The notes under the pieces: model-generated
Databases searched by the model: none
Seen by the model: only the letters and a program-made list of their open reading frames with translations
What the model was told of the DNA's origin: nothing
Shown: positions 1 to 7,479 of the stretch, piece by piece
Numbering within the stretch: the stretch's first letter is position 1
Layout: each line of letters begins with the position of its first letter
Program-made: the position numbers and the translations under genes
Assembly: GCA_038209965.1 (NCBI GenBank)
Contig: JBBQXF010000116.1
Coordinates: 1-14,798 of the forward strand
Length of the DNA: 14,798 nt
From: JALONO01 sp038209965
GTDB taxonomy: Bacteria; Bacteroidota; Bacteroidia; Cytophagales; Thermoflexibacteraceae
Direction of reading: 5' to 3'

Positions 1-1257
1 CATCCCAATTGGGAGCATGGGGTGGGTGGCATCGAGCAGAAACTCCTCTTCCCCGATCTTGACATAGGCAATGGAGTGGTTGAAACGTTCCAAAATAGGA
101 TAGTTTTTAAAAATCTTCCCATGTGGGCGGGTGCTCAACAGGATCGGACTGGCATTCAGATCCGCTTCCCGCAACATATTGACCAACAGTAAATTGATTT
201 CATGTTTGTACCCTTCGCGTTTGTCCATCAGCTCTTTGGGCGAAATGGTGGCATAAATCCCACTATTATTTTTGATTTTAAAGTTGCTTTTTACGTAACT
301 AAAAATGGCAGCCATTTTGTCTTTTTCGTTATTTTGGCCTGCCACCAACCGGCTGACCAGCTCTTTGGTGGCCCCTTTCCGCTTGACGAAGCCACCATAA
401 TTGAAGTTTTCCCAAAGTTCGGTGATGGTTTTTTTCCAAGTGCTGAGCACTTCTTTTCTCGGATTACCGGGAAAGGTGTAGTTCATCAATTGGAATTGAA
501 TTTTACTGATATAATCATCAGGAGTAGTGATATAACGCTCTGTAACATAGGCCGGTACGTTTTCTTGCGCCCATCGAAAAGGCTCGTTCTGGCCGCCTTG
601 TTGGTCATCCTTTTGGTCGGGTATGGTGGTAAATGGCAGATTGCTTTGCATGAGCGACATGTAGCCCAGTTCACCGATCATTTTGATTTGGTATTCGCTC
701 TTCCGTACTGGAATGGCACGTTGAAACTCCCACGCATTTAGGATGGTGATATAGTCGGAATCAACGGTGTAAGAATACTCGATAATGGATCCTTCCTTGA
801 TGCTGGGCAGGGCAAACTTGGTCAGCGAAATGCGCTCGCCCTGTCGCTTGGTGACGACCTCACTGAAGGTGCTTTTTTCCCCCAGCTCGGTTTTTTGGAG
901 CGATCCGCCCGGATCCAAGTTGTAGGTGGCTCCTTTGATGTCCCGGATCTTTTCGTGGCTCTGCCCGCCGTTGCTGGTGTAGAGGGGCACTTGTACATTT
1001 GCCCATTGATACCCCTCTTTTTTAAGGATTTTGATCCGGTAATGGTATTGATAGCTTACCTGAAACCGCCCTTCATTGTAGTTGAAAGTCGTGTAACAAA
1101 AACTGCCCAATATTGCGGCACTGGCACTGGAATCGGCGGGGTACACCTTCATGGCCAAGTCTTTGGTGTCAATGGCTCCCCAGCGCATGAAAGACTGCTG
1201 GGCACGGGCAGACAGGCACACCCACGCAAGGATCAGGCACAATACTAATTTTTTCAT
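1..1257 (-). CDS. Secreted DUF3857 / transglutaminase-like protein, 3' end cut by window edge
   Basis: An open frame of 419 codons runs from an ATG at 1257-1255 to the window edge without a stop, so the C-terminus is missing. Residues 1-20 form a signal peptide (MKKLVLCLILAWVCLSARAQ), so the protein is exported, probably to the periplasm or outer surface. The N-terminal half (about 30-260) matches the DUF3857 style (RIKILKKEGY, FALPSIKEGSIIEYSY). Residues about 300-419 resemble a transglutaminase-like fold (INLLLVNMLREADL, PILLSTRPHG, FNHSIAYV, LLDAT). The usual catalytic Cys lies in a G-x-C context; here the sequence is G349-Y-K-H-E, so Cys is absent, while H394 and D409 remain. The domain is probably a non-catalytic fold. 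It lies 51 bp downstream of a paralogue and is probably co-transcribed with it. The true role of this family in Bacteroidota is not established. Confidence 0.88.
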   Translation of the reverse strand, partial: MKKLVLCLILAWVCLSARAQQSFMRWGAIDTKDLAMKVYPADSSASAAILGSFCYTTFNYNEGRFQVSYQYHYRIKILKKEGYQWANVQVPLYTSNGGQSHEKIRDIKGATYNLDPGGSLQKTELGEKSTFSEVVTKRQGERISLTKFALPSIKEGSIIEYSYTVDSDYITILNAWEFQRAIPVRKSEYQIKMIGELGYMSLMQSNLPFTTIPDQKDDQQGGQNEPFRWAQENVPAYVTERYITTPDDYISKIQFQLMNYTFPGNPRKEVLSTWKKTITELWENFNYGGFVKRKGATKELVSRLVAGQNNEKDKMAAIFSYVKSNFKIKNNSGIYATISPKELMDKREGYKHEINLLLVNMLREADLNASPILLSTRPHGKIFKNYPILERFNHSIAYVKIGEEEFLLDATHPMLPIGM

Positions 1258-1273
1258 GGTGGTTTGGGTAAGG

Positions 1274-1301
1274 GCTGGCCCCATGTTCGGGCGGGGCCAG
1301 C
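1274..1301 (-). repeat. Intergenic hairpin between the two DUF3857 genes
   Basis: A perfect 9-bp inverted repeat, GCTGGCCCC (1274-1282) and GGGGCCAGC (1293-1301), with a 10-nt loop fills most of the 51-bp gap between the paralogues. No T-run follows on the minus strand, so it is not a classical terminator. It could be an mRNA processing or stability element that sets different levels for the two genes (inference). Confidence 0.6.
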
Positions 1302-1308
1302 TTGGGGT

Positions 1309-3366
1309 TTACTTCTTTTTAAGGACGATTTGTTCGTTTTGCTTGGCCACGATCTGCCCAAACAGAGCTTTGAGGTGGACATATTCTTCAGGGGCAAACA
1401 ATGCCCGGGCGATGTTGAGCTTGTAAACGATCTGGATCTGGGTGGGGCTGGGATTGCCCACCAAATATTCAAATTTCACCGTCTTGTCTTCAAACAGTTG
1501 GCGCACCGACTTGGGCATTTCCTCCACCACATAACCTTCGGGCAGGGTAAAGTTTATGTAGTAGGTTTCATCAAACGGATAGGCGAAATCGACCGGGAAT
1601 TGGCGTTCCTCGGCCTTGAAGGGATTTTCGGTAAATTTGAAATCCAGCAAGGGGTTGAGGTAGATGCGGTCGCCGCCCACTTCGGCGAAGCCAGCGTTCT
1701 CGTAAGCAATTTTGCCTTTCAAGGGCTTGTCGTACTCTTTGGCGTTTTCAAAACTGGCCTTCAATTTTGCAAACTCATTCTCCTCTTCGGCTGCCTCCTC
1801 TTCTTCCTCGTCGCTTTTGGCTTTCTTTTTTTCAAGTTCCCGCCGAGCATCCACGGCCTCGTAGCCAGCCAGGGTCACCATCATCTCGCCTTTGAGTAGG
1901 TCATCGGGGGAGAGTATCAAGTTAGAAAAAATCGTTCGGCCAGCTTTATAGCGGTTGAGCAAGTTGACCCATATCGCCTTCATGCCTTTGGCAATCAGCA
2001 AGCCTTGCTCGCTCAGGGCGTAACTGGGCAGCATATCGATTGGCCGCATCAGGTCAGTGGCATCCAGCAGGTGCTCTTCTTTGTCAAAAGTGACAAAAGC
2101 AATGTTGTAATTGAATTTGTTCAGGATTGGGTAGGCCATGTTCACTTTACCATTCCCCCGGGTGCTGAGCAGGATCGGGTACGCTTCCAGTCCGGCCTCC
2201 TTGAGCATGGCCACCAGCAGCAGGTTGATCTCCGCACTGCTCCCCGCCCGCTTCTCCAGCACGTCCTTCATTTTCTGGTCCACCATGATTCCGTCTTCAT
2301 CGCTGTATTTGATATTGTTCTTCACATAGTTGTAGAGGGCGTTCATTTTGTCCTTGGGGGTTGGCTGGTTGGCCACCAAGCCTGCCACCAACTCTTTAAT
2401 GGGGGCGCGTTTGTCCAAATAGCCGCCATAATCTTCGCGCGTGATTAGTTCGTCCATCAGTTTCTCCCATGAATTGATAATGGGCCTGGCGATCTGGTTC
2501 GGATAATTGATCGAGGCCAACTGCAGCTCGATCAGGTTGATGCAATCTTTGCGGGAAGTAATGTATTTCTCACCCTTGAATGCGGGGATGTCCTTCATTA
2601 CCCAGCGCTGGGCATTGATTTTATACTCCTGCTTATTATACGCCACACTACCAATGGTGCTACCTTGTGTGGTGACTTCGCCTCTCGTTCGCTCGACTGA
2701 AGTAATCACCCCATTTTTTTCCGTCCTTTCGTTCAAATGGAAAGGGAAGAACGTTTGGCTATTGGACACATACTGGTAATATTCGGGGGTGGCCACGCGG
2801 TATTCGCTCCAAACTACGGGATGCTCCGATTGAAACTGCCAAACTGGGAGGACAAAGAACCGGTCGGTAATTTTCTTGTAAGTGTATTCGATCACCGAAC
2901 TTTCCTTGACATTGGGCAGGGCAAATTTCCTGATCGAGAAATCATTATTGATTTTCTCATCAAATATTGCTTCTTTTTCCAGTTTAATTTTATTGATTTG
3001 CCCATTCTCTAAATTATGAGTAAACCCTCTGATCTCGATGATTTTTTCTTTGTCACCATCATAGTAGCCAATTTTGACATCGGCGCGGTCGTAAGCATCT
3101 TTCTTAAGGATTTTGATCCTGACGTGGGTTTCGTACTCGAGCCTGAAGCCGTCCGTCTCGGAATACTTGAACTGTACATCGCCGTAGTCGTACAAGATTA
3201 CCGCGCTGGCATTGGGGTCTTTTTCATAAGCCGTCATTTTTAGATCGGCATCACTGACATTGCCAAATTTGACATTGGCCGAATTTTGGGCAAAACCGGG
3301 CCGAACGGCCGAGAAAAGCAACAAGCTCACCAATAAAGTGAGACGATAAGTGCAAGTTTTTACCAT
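1309..3366 (-). CDS. Secreted DUF3857 / transglutaminase-like protein, full length (685 aa)
   Basis: A complete frame with ATG at 3366-3364 and TAA at 1309. A signal peptide occupies about residues 1-26 (ends GFAQ). DUF3857 spans about 45-260, with RIKILKKDAY and KFALPNVKESSVIEYTY echoing the neighbouring paralogue. A transglutaminase-like domain spans about 325-445 (AGSSAEINLLLVAMLKEAGL, ILLSTRGNG, LLDATD). The catalytic Cys position is Ser377, the His position reads Tyr420-Asn421, and Asp435 is kept, so two of the three catalytic residues appear lost. Residues about 505-540 are a highly charged Lys/Glu stretch, possibly a helical linker, before a C-terminal beta-rich domain with IDFAYP-like and LPEGYVVEEMPKS-type segments. 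It is the first gene of a likely two-gene unit with the gene ending at the left edge. Family assignment is firm; molecular function is unknown. Confidence 0.92.
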   Translation of the reverse strand: MVKTCTYRLTLLVSLLLFSAVRPGFAQNSANVKFGNVSDADLKMTAYEKDPNASAVILYDYGDVQFKYSETDGFRLEYETHVRIKILKKDAYDRADVKIGYYDGDKEKIIEIRGFTHNLENGQINKIKLEKEAIFDEKINNDFSIRKFALPNVKESSVIEYTYKKITDRFFVLPVWQFQSEHPVVWSEYRVATPEYYQYVSNSQTFFPFHLNERTEKNGVITSVERTRGEVTTQGSTIGSVAYNKQEYKINAQRWVMKDIPAFKGEKYITSRKDCINLIELQLASINYPNQIARPIINSWEKLMDELITREDYGGYLDKRAPIKELVAGLVANQPTPKDKMNALYNYVKNNIKYSDEDGIMVDQKMKDVLEKRAGSSAEINLLLVAMLKEAGLEAYPILLSTRGNGKVNMAYPILNKFNYNIAFVTFDKEEHLLDATDLMRPIDMLPSYALSEQGLLIAKGMKAIWVNLLNRYKAGRTIFSNLILSPDDLLKGEMMVTLAGYEAVDARRELEKKKAKSDEEEEEAAEEENEFAKLKASFENAKEYDKPLKGKIAYENAGFAEVGGDRIYLNPLLDFKFTENPFKAEERQFPVDFAYPFDETYYINFTLPEGYVVEEMPKSVRQLFEDKTVKFEYLVGNPSPTQIQIVYKLNIARALFAPEEYVHLKALFGQIVAKQNEQIVLKKK

Positions 3367-3803
3367 TGAAGTATGTTAATAGTAAGATTAAGGTAATACA
3401 AAAATAAAAAAACGATTAGAAATTAACTGAATCATAAATTTTTCGGCATACGTTGGCCTGAACCATAAGATATGGATAACGGCCCACGCATCAATGTAAG
3501 GTTGTTTTGTAAAGCTTGACTTGGAAACTTAGCTTGAGCTAATGCTCAGGTCAGGTTTGGGGGTAGGGCGTTTATAGGATCATCGTTTGGGTTACACTGG
3601 CTATGACAAAGATAGAAAGCGACACCGAGAAAAAAATAAATTTTCAAGATATTTGTGCCTCTTATCGAGGGCTTCATCCTCATTTTGAACTTGGTAAACT
3701 ACTGGTGTTTCAGAATATTGAATTAAATTGACCCACCAAAACAACTAAATGCCTAGGGCTTTGTTTTTCAATCGTTTACCATAACCTCCATTTTGTCTAC
3801 CGG
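3367..3803. other. Divergent intergenic region between DUF3857 and R-M genes
   Basis: This 437-bp stretch separates the minus-strand DUF3857 unit from the plus-strand R-M pair. It holds the -7 box at 3399-3406, a near-palindrome TTAGCTTGAGCTAA (3529-3542), and a 42-codon plus-strand open frame, 3603-3731 (starts MTKIESDTEKK, ends NIELN). I cannot assign that frame and it has no visible helix-turn-helix, so I do not call it a controller protein. No perfect TAnnTTTG box was found directly before the methyltransferase; the closest is GATATTTG near 3645. Confidence 0.5.
3399..3406 (-). promoter_or_regulatory. Bacteroidota-type -7 box upstream of the DUF3857 pair
   Basis: On the minus strand this reads TATTTTTG, a perfect match to the TAnnTTTG -7 consensus of the Bacteroidota primary sigma factor. 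It sits 33 bp upstream of the ATG at 3366, giving a short leader of about 25 nt. No clear TTTG -33 element is visible at the expected spacing, so support is partial. Confidence 0.45.
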
Positions 3804-5012
3804 ATGAATGATCAAAAATACAATGTCGTTTCTTTGTTTTCTGGGGCCATGGGCTTTGACTTAGGCTTAGAGCAGGCCGGTTTTGAGGTGAAAACGTGCG
3901 TGGAAATGAACAAGCTGGCTTGCCAGACCATCCGGGCCAATACCGACATCCCCGTGATCGAGGACGACATCAACCAAGTCTCGGCCGAGCGTATCTACGA
4001 AAAGGCCGGTTTGGGCAAAGGGGAAGTATTTCTGGTGGCGGGCGGCCCACCGTGCCAGGCGTTCAGCACGGCTGGCAAACGCCGGTCGTTAGATGATTTC
4101 CGGGGCAATGTGATCACCAATTTTTTGCGGGTTGTCGATGAATTGGCCCCGCCCTATTTCATACTCGAGAATGTTCGGGGCATTTTGTCGGCCGCGCTGA
4201 ATTTTGTGCCAGAAATCTATGAGGCTGAATATCAGCAGGTAGTTCAAGAAAAAGGAAGTGTGGTTTACTTTCTGGGCCAAGAATTTGCCAAGCTAGGGTA
4301 CAACATAAGTTTTGGGCTTTTCAACAGTGCCAACTACGGGGTTCCACAAGTGCGGGAGCGTTTGTTGATGTTTGGCAGCAAAACACAGCGCATTCCCCTG
4401 CCCAGCCCCACCCATACGCGCTCGGGTGATGAGACCGGGGAAAGTTGGACTACCATTCAACAAGCGTTTGAGGGATTGACGGGGTGTGATTTTGTCAAAA
4501 TGCCAGAGAAGACCGCCCGCTATTTGGCCTATTTGGGCGAAGGGCAAAATTGGCGCGACCTGCCCACGGAATTACAATGTGTGGCAATGGGCAAATCATT
4601 TGAGCTGGTGGGGGGCAAGACGGGCTTTTATCGCCGCTTAGCTTTTGACAAACCGTCGCCAACACTGGTCACCAGCCCGACCATGCCCGCCACCATGCTG
4701 TGCCACCCCAAGGAAATGCGTCCATTGTCAGTCCAGGAATATGCCCGGATTCAACAATTCCCCGACCACTGGCAGTTTCAGGGCAAAATTTTGGACATCT
4801 ACAAACAGATAGGCAATGCAGTCCCAGTAGGGCTAGGCTATGTGGCCGGCAAAACGGTCATTGATTTTCATGAGGGCAACTACGATCCCAAACGAGAAAA
4901 AACCAACAAAATTCCCTATTCCCGGTACAGCGACTGCGCCGACTTTGAGTTTGTCCCGAAATTTAAGCGCCAAATAAAGAAACTTGCGCAAGAATCATTG
5001 ACCCTATTCTAA
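3804..5012 (+). CDS. DNA (cytosine-5-)-methyltransferase of a type II R-M system
   Basis: This enzyme transfers a methyl group from S-adenosylmethionine to C5 of cytosine in a specific site and protects the genome from the partner nuclease encoded next to it. The m5C motifs are in canonical order: motif I SLFSGAMGFDLGLEQAGF (10-27), motif IV GGPPCQAFS with catalytic Cys84, motif VI ENVRG (122-126), motif VIII QVRER (182-186), a target-recognition region at about 190-300, motif IX RPLSVQEYARIQQFP (306-320), and motif X around QIGNAVP (335-341). Motif I has Met where the second Gly of FSGxGG is common. The 402-residue length is normal, and all expected catalytic motifs are intact. The ATG at 3804 precedes motif I by nine codons, which fits the family. 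The recognition sequence cannot be read from the protein. Confidence 0.95.
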   Translation: MNDQKYNVVSLFSGAMGFDLGLEQAGFEVKTCVEMNKLACQTIRANTDIPVIEDDINQVSAERIYEKAGLGKGEVFLVAGGPPCQAFSTAGKRRSLDDFRGNVITNFLRVVDELAPPYFILENVRGILSAALNFVPEIYEAEYQQVVQEKGSVVYFLGQEFAKLGYNISFGLFNSANYGVPQVRERLLMFGSKTQRIPLPSPTHTRSGDETGESWTTIQQAFEGLTGCDFVKMPEKTARYLAYLGEGQNWRDLPTELQCVAMGKSFELVGGKTGFYRRLAFDKPSPTLVTSPTMPATMLCHPKEMRPLSVQEYARIQQFPDHWQFQGKILDIYKQIGNAVPVGLGYVAGKTVIDFHEGNYDPKREKTNKIPYSRYSDCADFEFVPKFKRQIKKLAQESLTLF

Positions 5013-5049
5013 TCGATAATAACTTCTCCGCCATTCCCTTTGTCACAAA

Positions 5050-5781
5050 ATGAACAACTTGAGTTTAGATGACATTACGGCCTACGTGGCCAACAATATT
5101 GGGGTGTTTCACCAAAAAAGAATTCAAAGCTTGGATCGGTTGAAACTTACTGATGTTTTGAGGCGCAAAAACCCTTATTTGTTCAAAGCAAAATACCTGT
5201 TGGGGGCCGATCAGATTGTCCGGGCTTTAATCGATGCCCATATTTCTTCCAATGAAGAAACCATTTTTGGTGACTGGCTTGAGGGACTTGCCATCTTTAT
5301 CAATACAAAAGCGTTTGGTGGCCGAAAGTCAGGGATCACGGGAGTGGATCTTGAGTTTGATGAGCAGGGCACACGTTACATTGTGGCGATTAAATCCGGC
5401 CCAAATTGGGGAAACAGCTCACAAATAGCAAAGATGATCTCAGATTTTAAAACTGCCAAAAAAACGATTCGGACCAGCAATTCCCAGATGAATATCGTTG
5501 CGGTCAATGGTTGCTGCTATGGAAGGGACAGCAAGCCCGACAAAGGCGACTATTTCAAATATTGTGGACAAAGGTTCTGGGAATTTATTTCAGGGGATCC
5601 TGATTTGTATGTGAATCTCATCGGCCCAATTGGCTATCAAGCTAGGGCGAAAAATGAAGAGTTTATGCTCCTGCACGCGCAGATGATCAATAAGTTCATT
5701 TTGCAGTTCGCAAGGGAATTTCTGCCAGCCAGATGGGGCAATAGACTGGGGCAAATTGGTAAGGCTAAATTCGGCCAGTAA
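5050..5781 (+). CDS. Type II restriction endonuclease, PmeII/EcoO109I-like family
   Basis: A 243-residue protein 37 bp after the methyltransferase on the same strand, as expected for a paired nuclease. I recognise the family from NPYLFKAKYLLGADQIVRAL (41-60), ETIFGDWLEGLAIFI (70-84), IVAIKSGPNWGNSSQ (111-125) and NGCCYGRDSKPDKGDYFKYC (153-172). The PD-(D/E)xK core is probably D100 and K115, but the position two before the Lys is Ala113 rather than Asp or Glu, so another acidic residue must complete the site. I recall the same feature in relatives. EcoO109I-type nucleases pair with C5 methyltransferases, which fits the neighbour. Local GC is low (23 of 60 bases at 5101-5160, against 40 of 60 at 4021-4080 in the methyltransferase), hinting at a different origin. 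The family call rests on memory of alignments. Confidence 0.82.
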   Translation: MNNLSLDDITAYVANNIGVFHQKRIQSLDRLKLTDVLRRKNPYLFKAKYLLGADQIVRALIDAHISSNEETIFGDWLEGLAIFINTKAFGGRKSGITGVDLEFDEQGTRYIVAIKSGPNWGNSSQIAKMISDFKTAKKTIRTSNSQMNIVAVNGCCYGRDSKPDKGDYFKYCGQRFWEFISGDPDLYVNLIGPIGYQARAKNEEFMLLHAQMINKFILQFAREFLPARWGNRLGQIGKAKFGQ

Positions 5782-5785
5782 TCGG

Positions 5786-5805
5786 GCCGGCCAAGTTTAG
5801 CCGGC
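5786..5805. terminator. Small hairpin in the convergent gap after the restriction gene
   Basis: GCCGGC (5786-5791) and GCCGGC (5800-5805) pair around an 8-nt loop, between the stop of the endonuclease (5781) and inside the last codons of the converging NTF2-like gene (stop at 5797). There is no clean T-run on either side, so this is at best a weak shared terminator. Confidence 0.3.
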
Positions 5806-6267
5806 TTGCTGCAACAAATTTTCGGGCTCGGTGCGGATCAGGGAACAGTGCCAGCGCGATTCTTGCCAGTCATTCCCCACTTTTTTCCAAATAATGGTTG
5901 CCACACAGTAGAACTTGCCCACCAAACCACCCACTTCCAGGTTTTGGCAAAAGTTTAATACCGAGTAGCCCATTTCCGATGTTTGGAGGGCTTGATACCC
6001 GAGGATATCGGAACTGGTTTGGGCTTGCATGGCATCCAGTTTGGCAAACAAACTGCGAAACCAGTGTTCCCATTCTTGGCGGTTGGCCACCACTACATTC
6101 TTACCTTGGGGATCCAGATCAATGATCCCAAAGTCATCGTCACAAATTTGGGCCAGCCGGTCAAATTGGTGCGTGCTCACGCACTCCAACATATCAACTG
6201 TGAGCCCGAAAAAAGGGTGCTGGGAAAAGTCTTCTTGGGCCCGAACGTTGGTAGAAACTTCGATCAT
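5797..6267 (-). CDS. NTF2/SnoaL-like small protein
   Basis: A 156-residue cytoplasmic protein (no signal peptide or membrane segment) with ATG at 6267-6265. The pattern of an N-terminal helix (DMLECVSTHQFDRLAQICDD), a short loop with F-G-I-I-D-L-D, a middle helix (REWEHWFRSLFAKLDAM), then alternating beta strands ending ATIIWKKVGNDWQESRWHCS fits the cone-shaped NTF2 fold of the SnoaL/DUF4440 kind. Members are enzymes or ligand-binding proteins, so no reaction can be named. It is downstream of the rhodopsin gene on the same strand but separated by a strong terminator (6294-6328), only 26 nt before its ATG. I see no TAnnTTTG box in that space, so its transcription may depend on read-through or an unrecognised promoter. 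Its 3' end converges on the restriction gene. Confidence 0.8.
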   Translation of the reverse strand: MIEVSTNVRAQEDFSQHPFFGLTVDMLECVSTHQFDRLAQICDDDFGIIDLDPQGKNVVVANRQEWEHWFRSLFAKLDAMQAQTSSDILGYQALQTSEMGYSVLNFCQNLEVGGLVGKFYCVATIIWKKVGNDWQESRWHCSLIRTEPENLLQQAG

Positions 6268-6293
6268 TTTAAATACTAGAGTGAAAAGTGCAT

Positions 6294-6328
6294 AAAAAAA
6301 CCGCGCAACCGATTAAGTTGCGCGGTTT
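6294..6328 (-). terminator. Rho-independent terminator of the rhodopsin gene
   Basis: CCGCGCAAC (6301-6309) pairs perfectly with GTTGCGCGG (6317-6325); flanking A and T runs extend the stem to 12 bp. On the minus strand the hairpin is followed by seven T residues (complement of A 6294-6300). It lies 12 bp beyond the rhodopsin stop codon at 6340. Confidence 0.93.
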
Positions 6329-6339
6329 CAATTAAATTA

Positions 6340-7104
6340 TTAAGCGGTGGCAAACCTAGTCTTTTCAGCTTCAGTAGCACCTTTGGCAATGCTATACACG
6401 ACCAAACCGAATCCAATCTTATTGACCGCATCGGCAATGTTGTAAGCCAAATCTACGGGTGAAGACTTAGTCAAATCCATTCCCTCTACAAAGCCGCTCA
6501 GCAAATTGCCGGGCAACAACATGTAACCGATAGGGTAGATGGCCCAGCCCACCAAGGTAAACCAGCGCAAAGTGCTGTAACCAACTTTAACTGCTTCGTT
6601 GGTCGATGCTTTGGCCAATTTAGCAGCTTCGCCAGCGTAGATTTCATAAATGATGACTGCCCAACCCAAAGTTGAGATAATGCCCCAAAGTATATTTTGC
6701 TCTGGCACTACGGCCTCACCGATGTAACCGGCCACCAACATAACGATGGAACCAGCCAACAAGCGCATCAACATTCCCATAGTCGCGCCACTAGGCTTAA
6801 GAATCAAGTAGTACTCGATACACATCAACGGCACGGTAAGAGTCCAGTCAATGTAACGGAACTGGGTGGGCGAAGTGGCAGTTTCCAACCAAATGCCGCG
6901 CATGTAATAATAATGTACTGCTGCAATGAAAGTAATTAAAGCAGAAATCAACAGGGAAGTTTTCCATTTGTCACTTACGGTGCCGCGCTCAACGATGAAG
7001 AAGATGGAAGCCGCCAACATGGACATGTAACCTGTAAAAAACGTGAACCCGATGTAATCTCCAGCTTGGAGCGTGGTATCGAGCAATAGACCTAAGTTGT
7101 ACAT
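6340..7104 (-). CDS. Proteorhodopsin, light-driven proton pump, green-type
   Basis: A 254-residue seven-helix retinal protein of the cytoplasmic membrane that exports protons on illumination. Helix C carries the proton-pump triad: D86 (acceptor), T90 and E97 (donor), in RYIDWTLTVPLMCIEYYL (83-100), equivalent to D97/T101/E108 of the first described proteorhodopsin. R83, H64 (the His75 equivalent), D225 and retinal Schiff-base K229 (in ADAVNKIGFG) are present. The spectral-tuning position (105 in the reference) is Met94; Leu or Met there goes with green absorption and Gln with blue. No cleavable signal peptide is evident. It appears to be a single-gene unit ended by a strong terminator. Carotenoid and retinal synthesis genes are not in this window. 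Whether a carotenoid antenna could bind (helix E around TLGWAVIIYEIY) cannot be settled by eye. Confidence 0.97.
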   Translation of the reverse strand: MYNLGLLLDTTLQAGDYIGFTFFTGYMSMLAASIFFIVERGTVSDKWKTSLLISALITFIAAVHYYYMRGIWLETATSPTQFRYIDWTLTVPLMCIEYYLILKPSGATMGMLMRLLAGSIVMLVAGYIGEAVVPEQNILWGIISTLGWAVIIYEIYAGEAAKLAKASTNEAVKVGYSTLRWFTLVGWAIYPIGYMLLPGNLLSGFVEGMDLTKSSPVDLAYNIADAVNKIGFGLVVYSIAKGATEAEKTRFATA

Positions 7105-7212
7105 AATTGGATGGTTAAAGGTTGTAAAATTTTTTGTGAAACACTAAGCATTGTTTTGTAAATAAAACTAATTGACTCCATTAACATGGTGTACTCAAAT
7201 AAGGTTTTGCGT

Positions 7213-7241
7213 TTTGTTAAAAAAGCAAAAAAATATTTTTG
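7213..7241 (+). promoter_or_regulatory. Strong-consensus Bacteroidota promoter, plus strand
   Basis: TTTG (7213-7216), a 17-nt spacer, then TATTTTTG (7234-7241): both boxes match the Bacteroidota -33/-7 consensus TTTG...TAnnTTTG. It is the best promoter match in the window but lies about 280 nt before the start at 7526, implying a long leader or a small RNA. Confidence 0.45.
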
Positions 7242-7288
7242 CCCAAATGCCGTTGCCAATTCACTCTTTTTTAATCAAACCATTTTTG

Positions 7289-7296
7289 CAAATATA
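7289..7296 (-). promoter_or_regulatory. Candidate -7 box for the rhodopsin gene
   Basis: On the minus strand this reads TATATTTG, a perfect TAnnTTTG match, about 185 nt before the rhodopsin ATG. No TTG -33 element is seen at the usual distance, so the call is weak. Confidence 0.3.
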
Positions 7297-7451
7297 TGTA
7301 ATGTCATTTTGAAGCCGCGCTAGGTTCCACTTTTTTTGCACATTTTTTTTAAAATTTAATGGTTTATTTATTTGTAAATATATATAAATAATTAACTTTT
7401 ATGTAAATAGTCATCTTTTGAGCAAATATTTAGATAAAAAGGCCGTAATCG

Positions 7452-7479
7452 TTTGGTTTGACAGAGCCATATAATTTTT
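7452..7479 (+). promoter_or_regulatory. Proximal candidate promoter for the secreted dehydrogenase-like gene
   Basis: TTTG (7452-7455), 16 nt, then TAATTTTT (7472-7479), seven of eight positions of TAnnTTTG. It would give a leader of about 40 nt before the ATG at 7526. Confidence 0.3.

Noticed and set aside
202..741. Plus-strand open frame of 179 codons at the left end
   Set aside because: It lies opposite a continuous minus-strand frame with signal peptide and DUF3857/transglutaminase-like motifs running to the window edge.
1264..1899. Plus-strand open frame of 211 codons
   Set aside because: It is antisense to the C-terminal part of the full-length DUF3857 gene, which has signal peptide and domain support.
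7457..7476. TTGACA and TATAAT-like hexamers before the exported-protein gene
   Set aside because: They are only a few bases apart, far from the 17-bp spacing of a sigma-70 promoter; the Bacteroidota-type boxes fit better.
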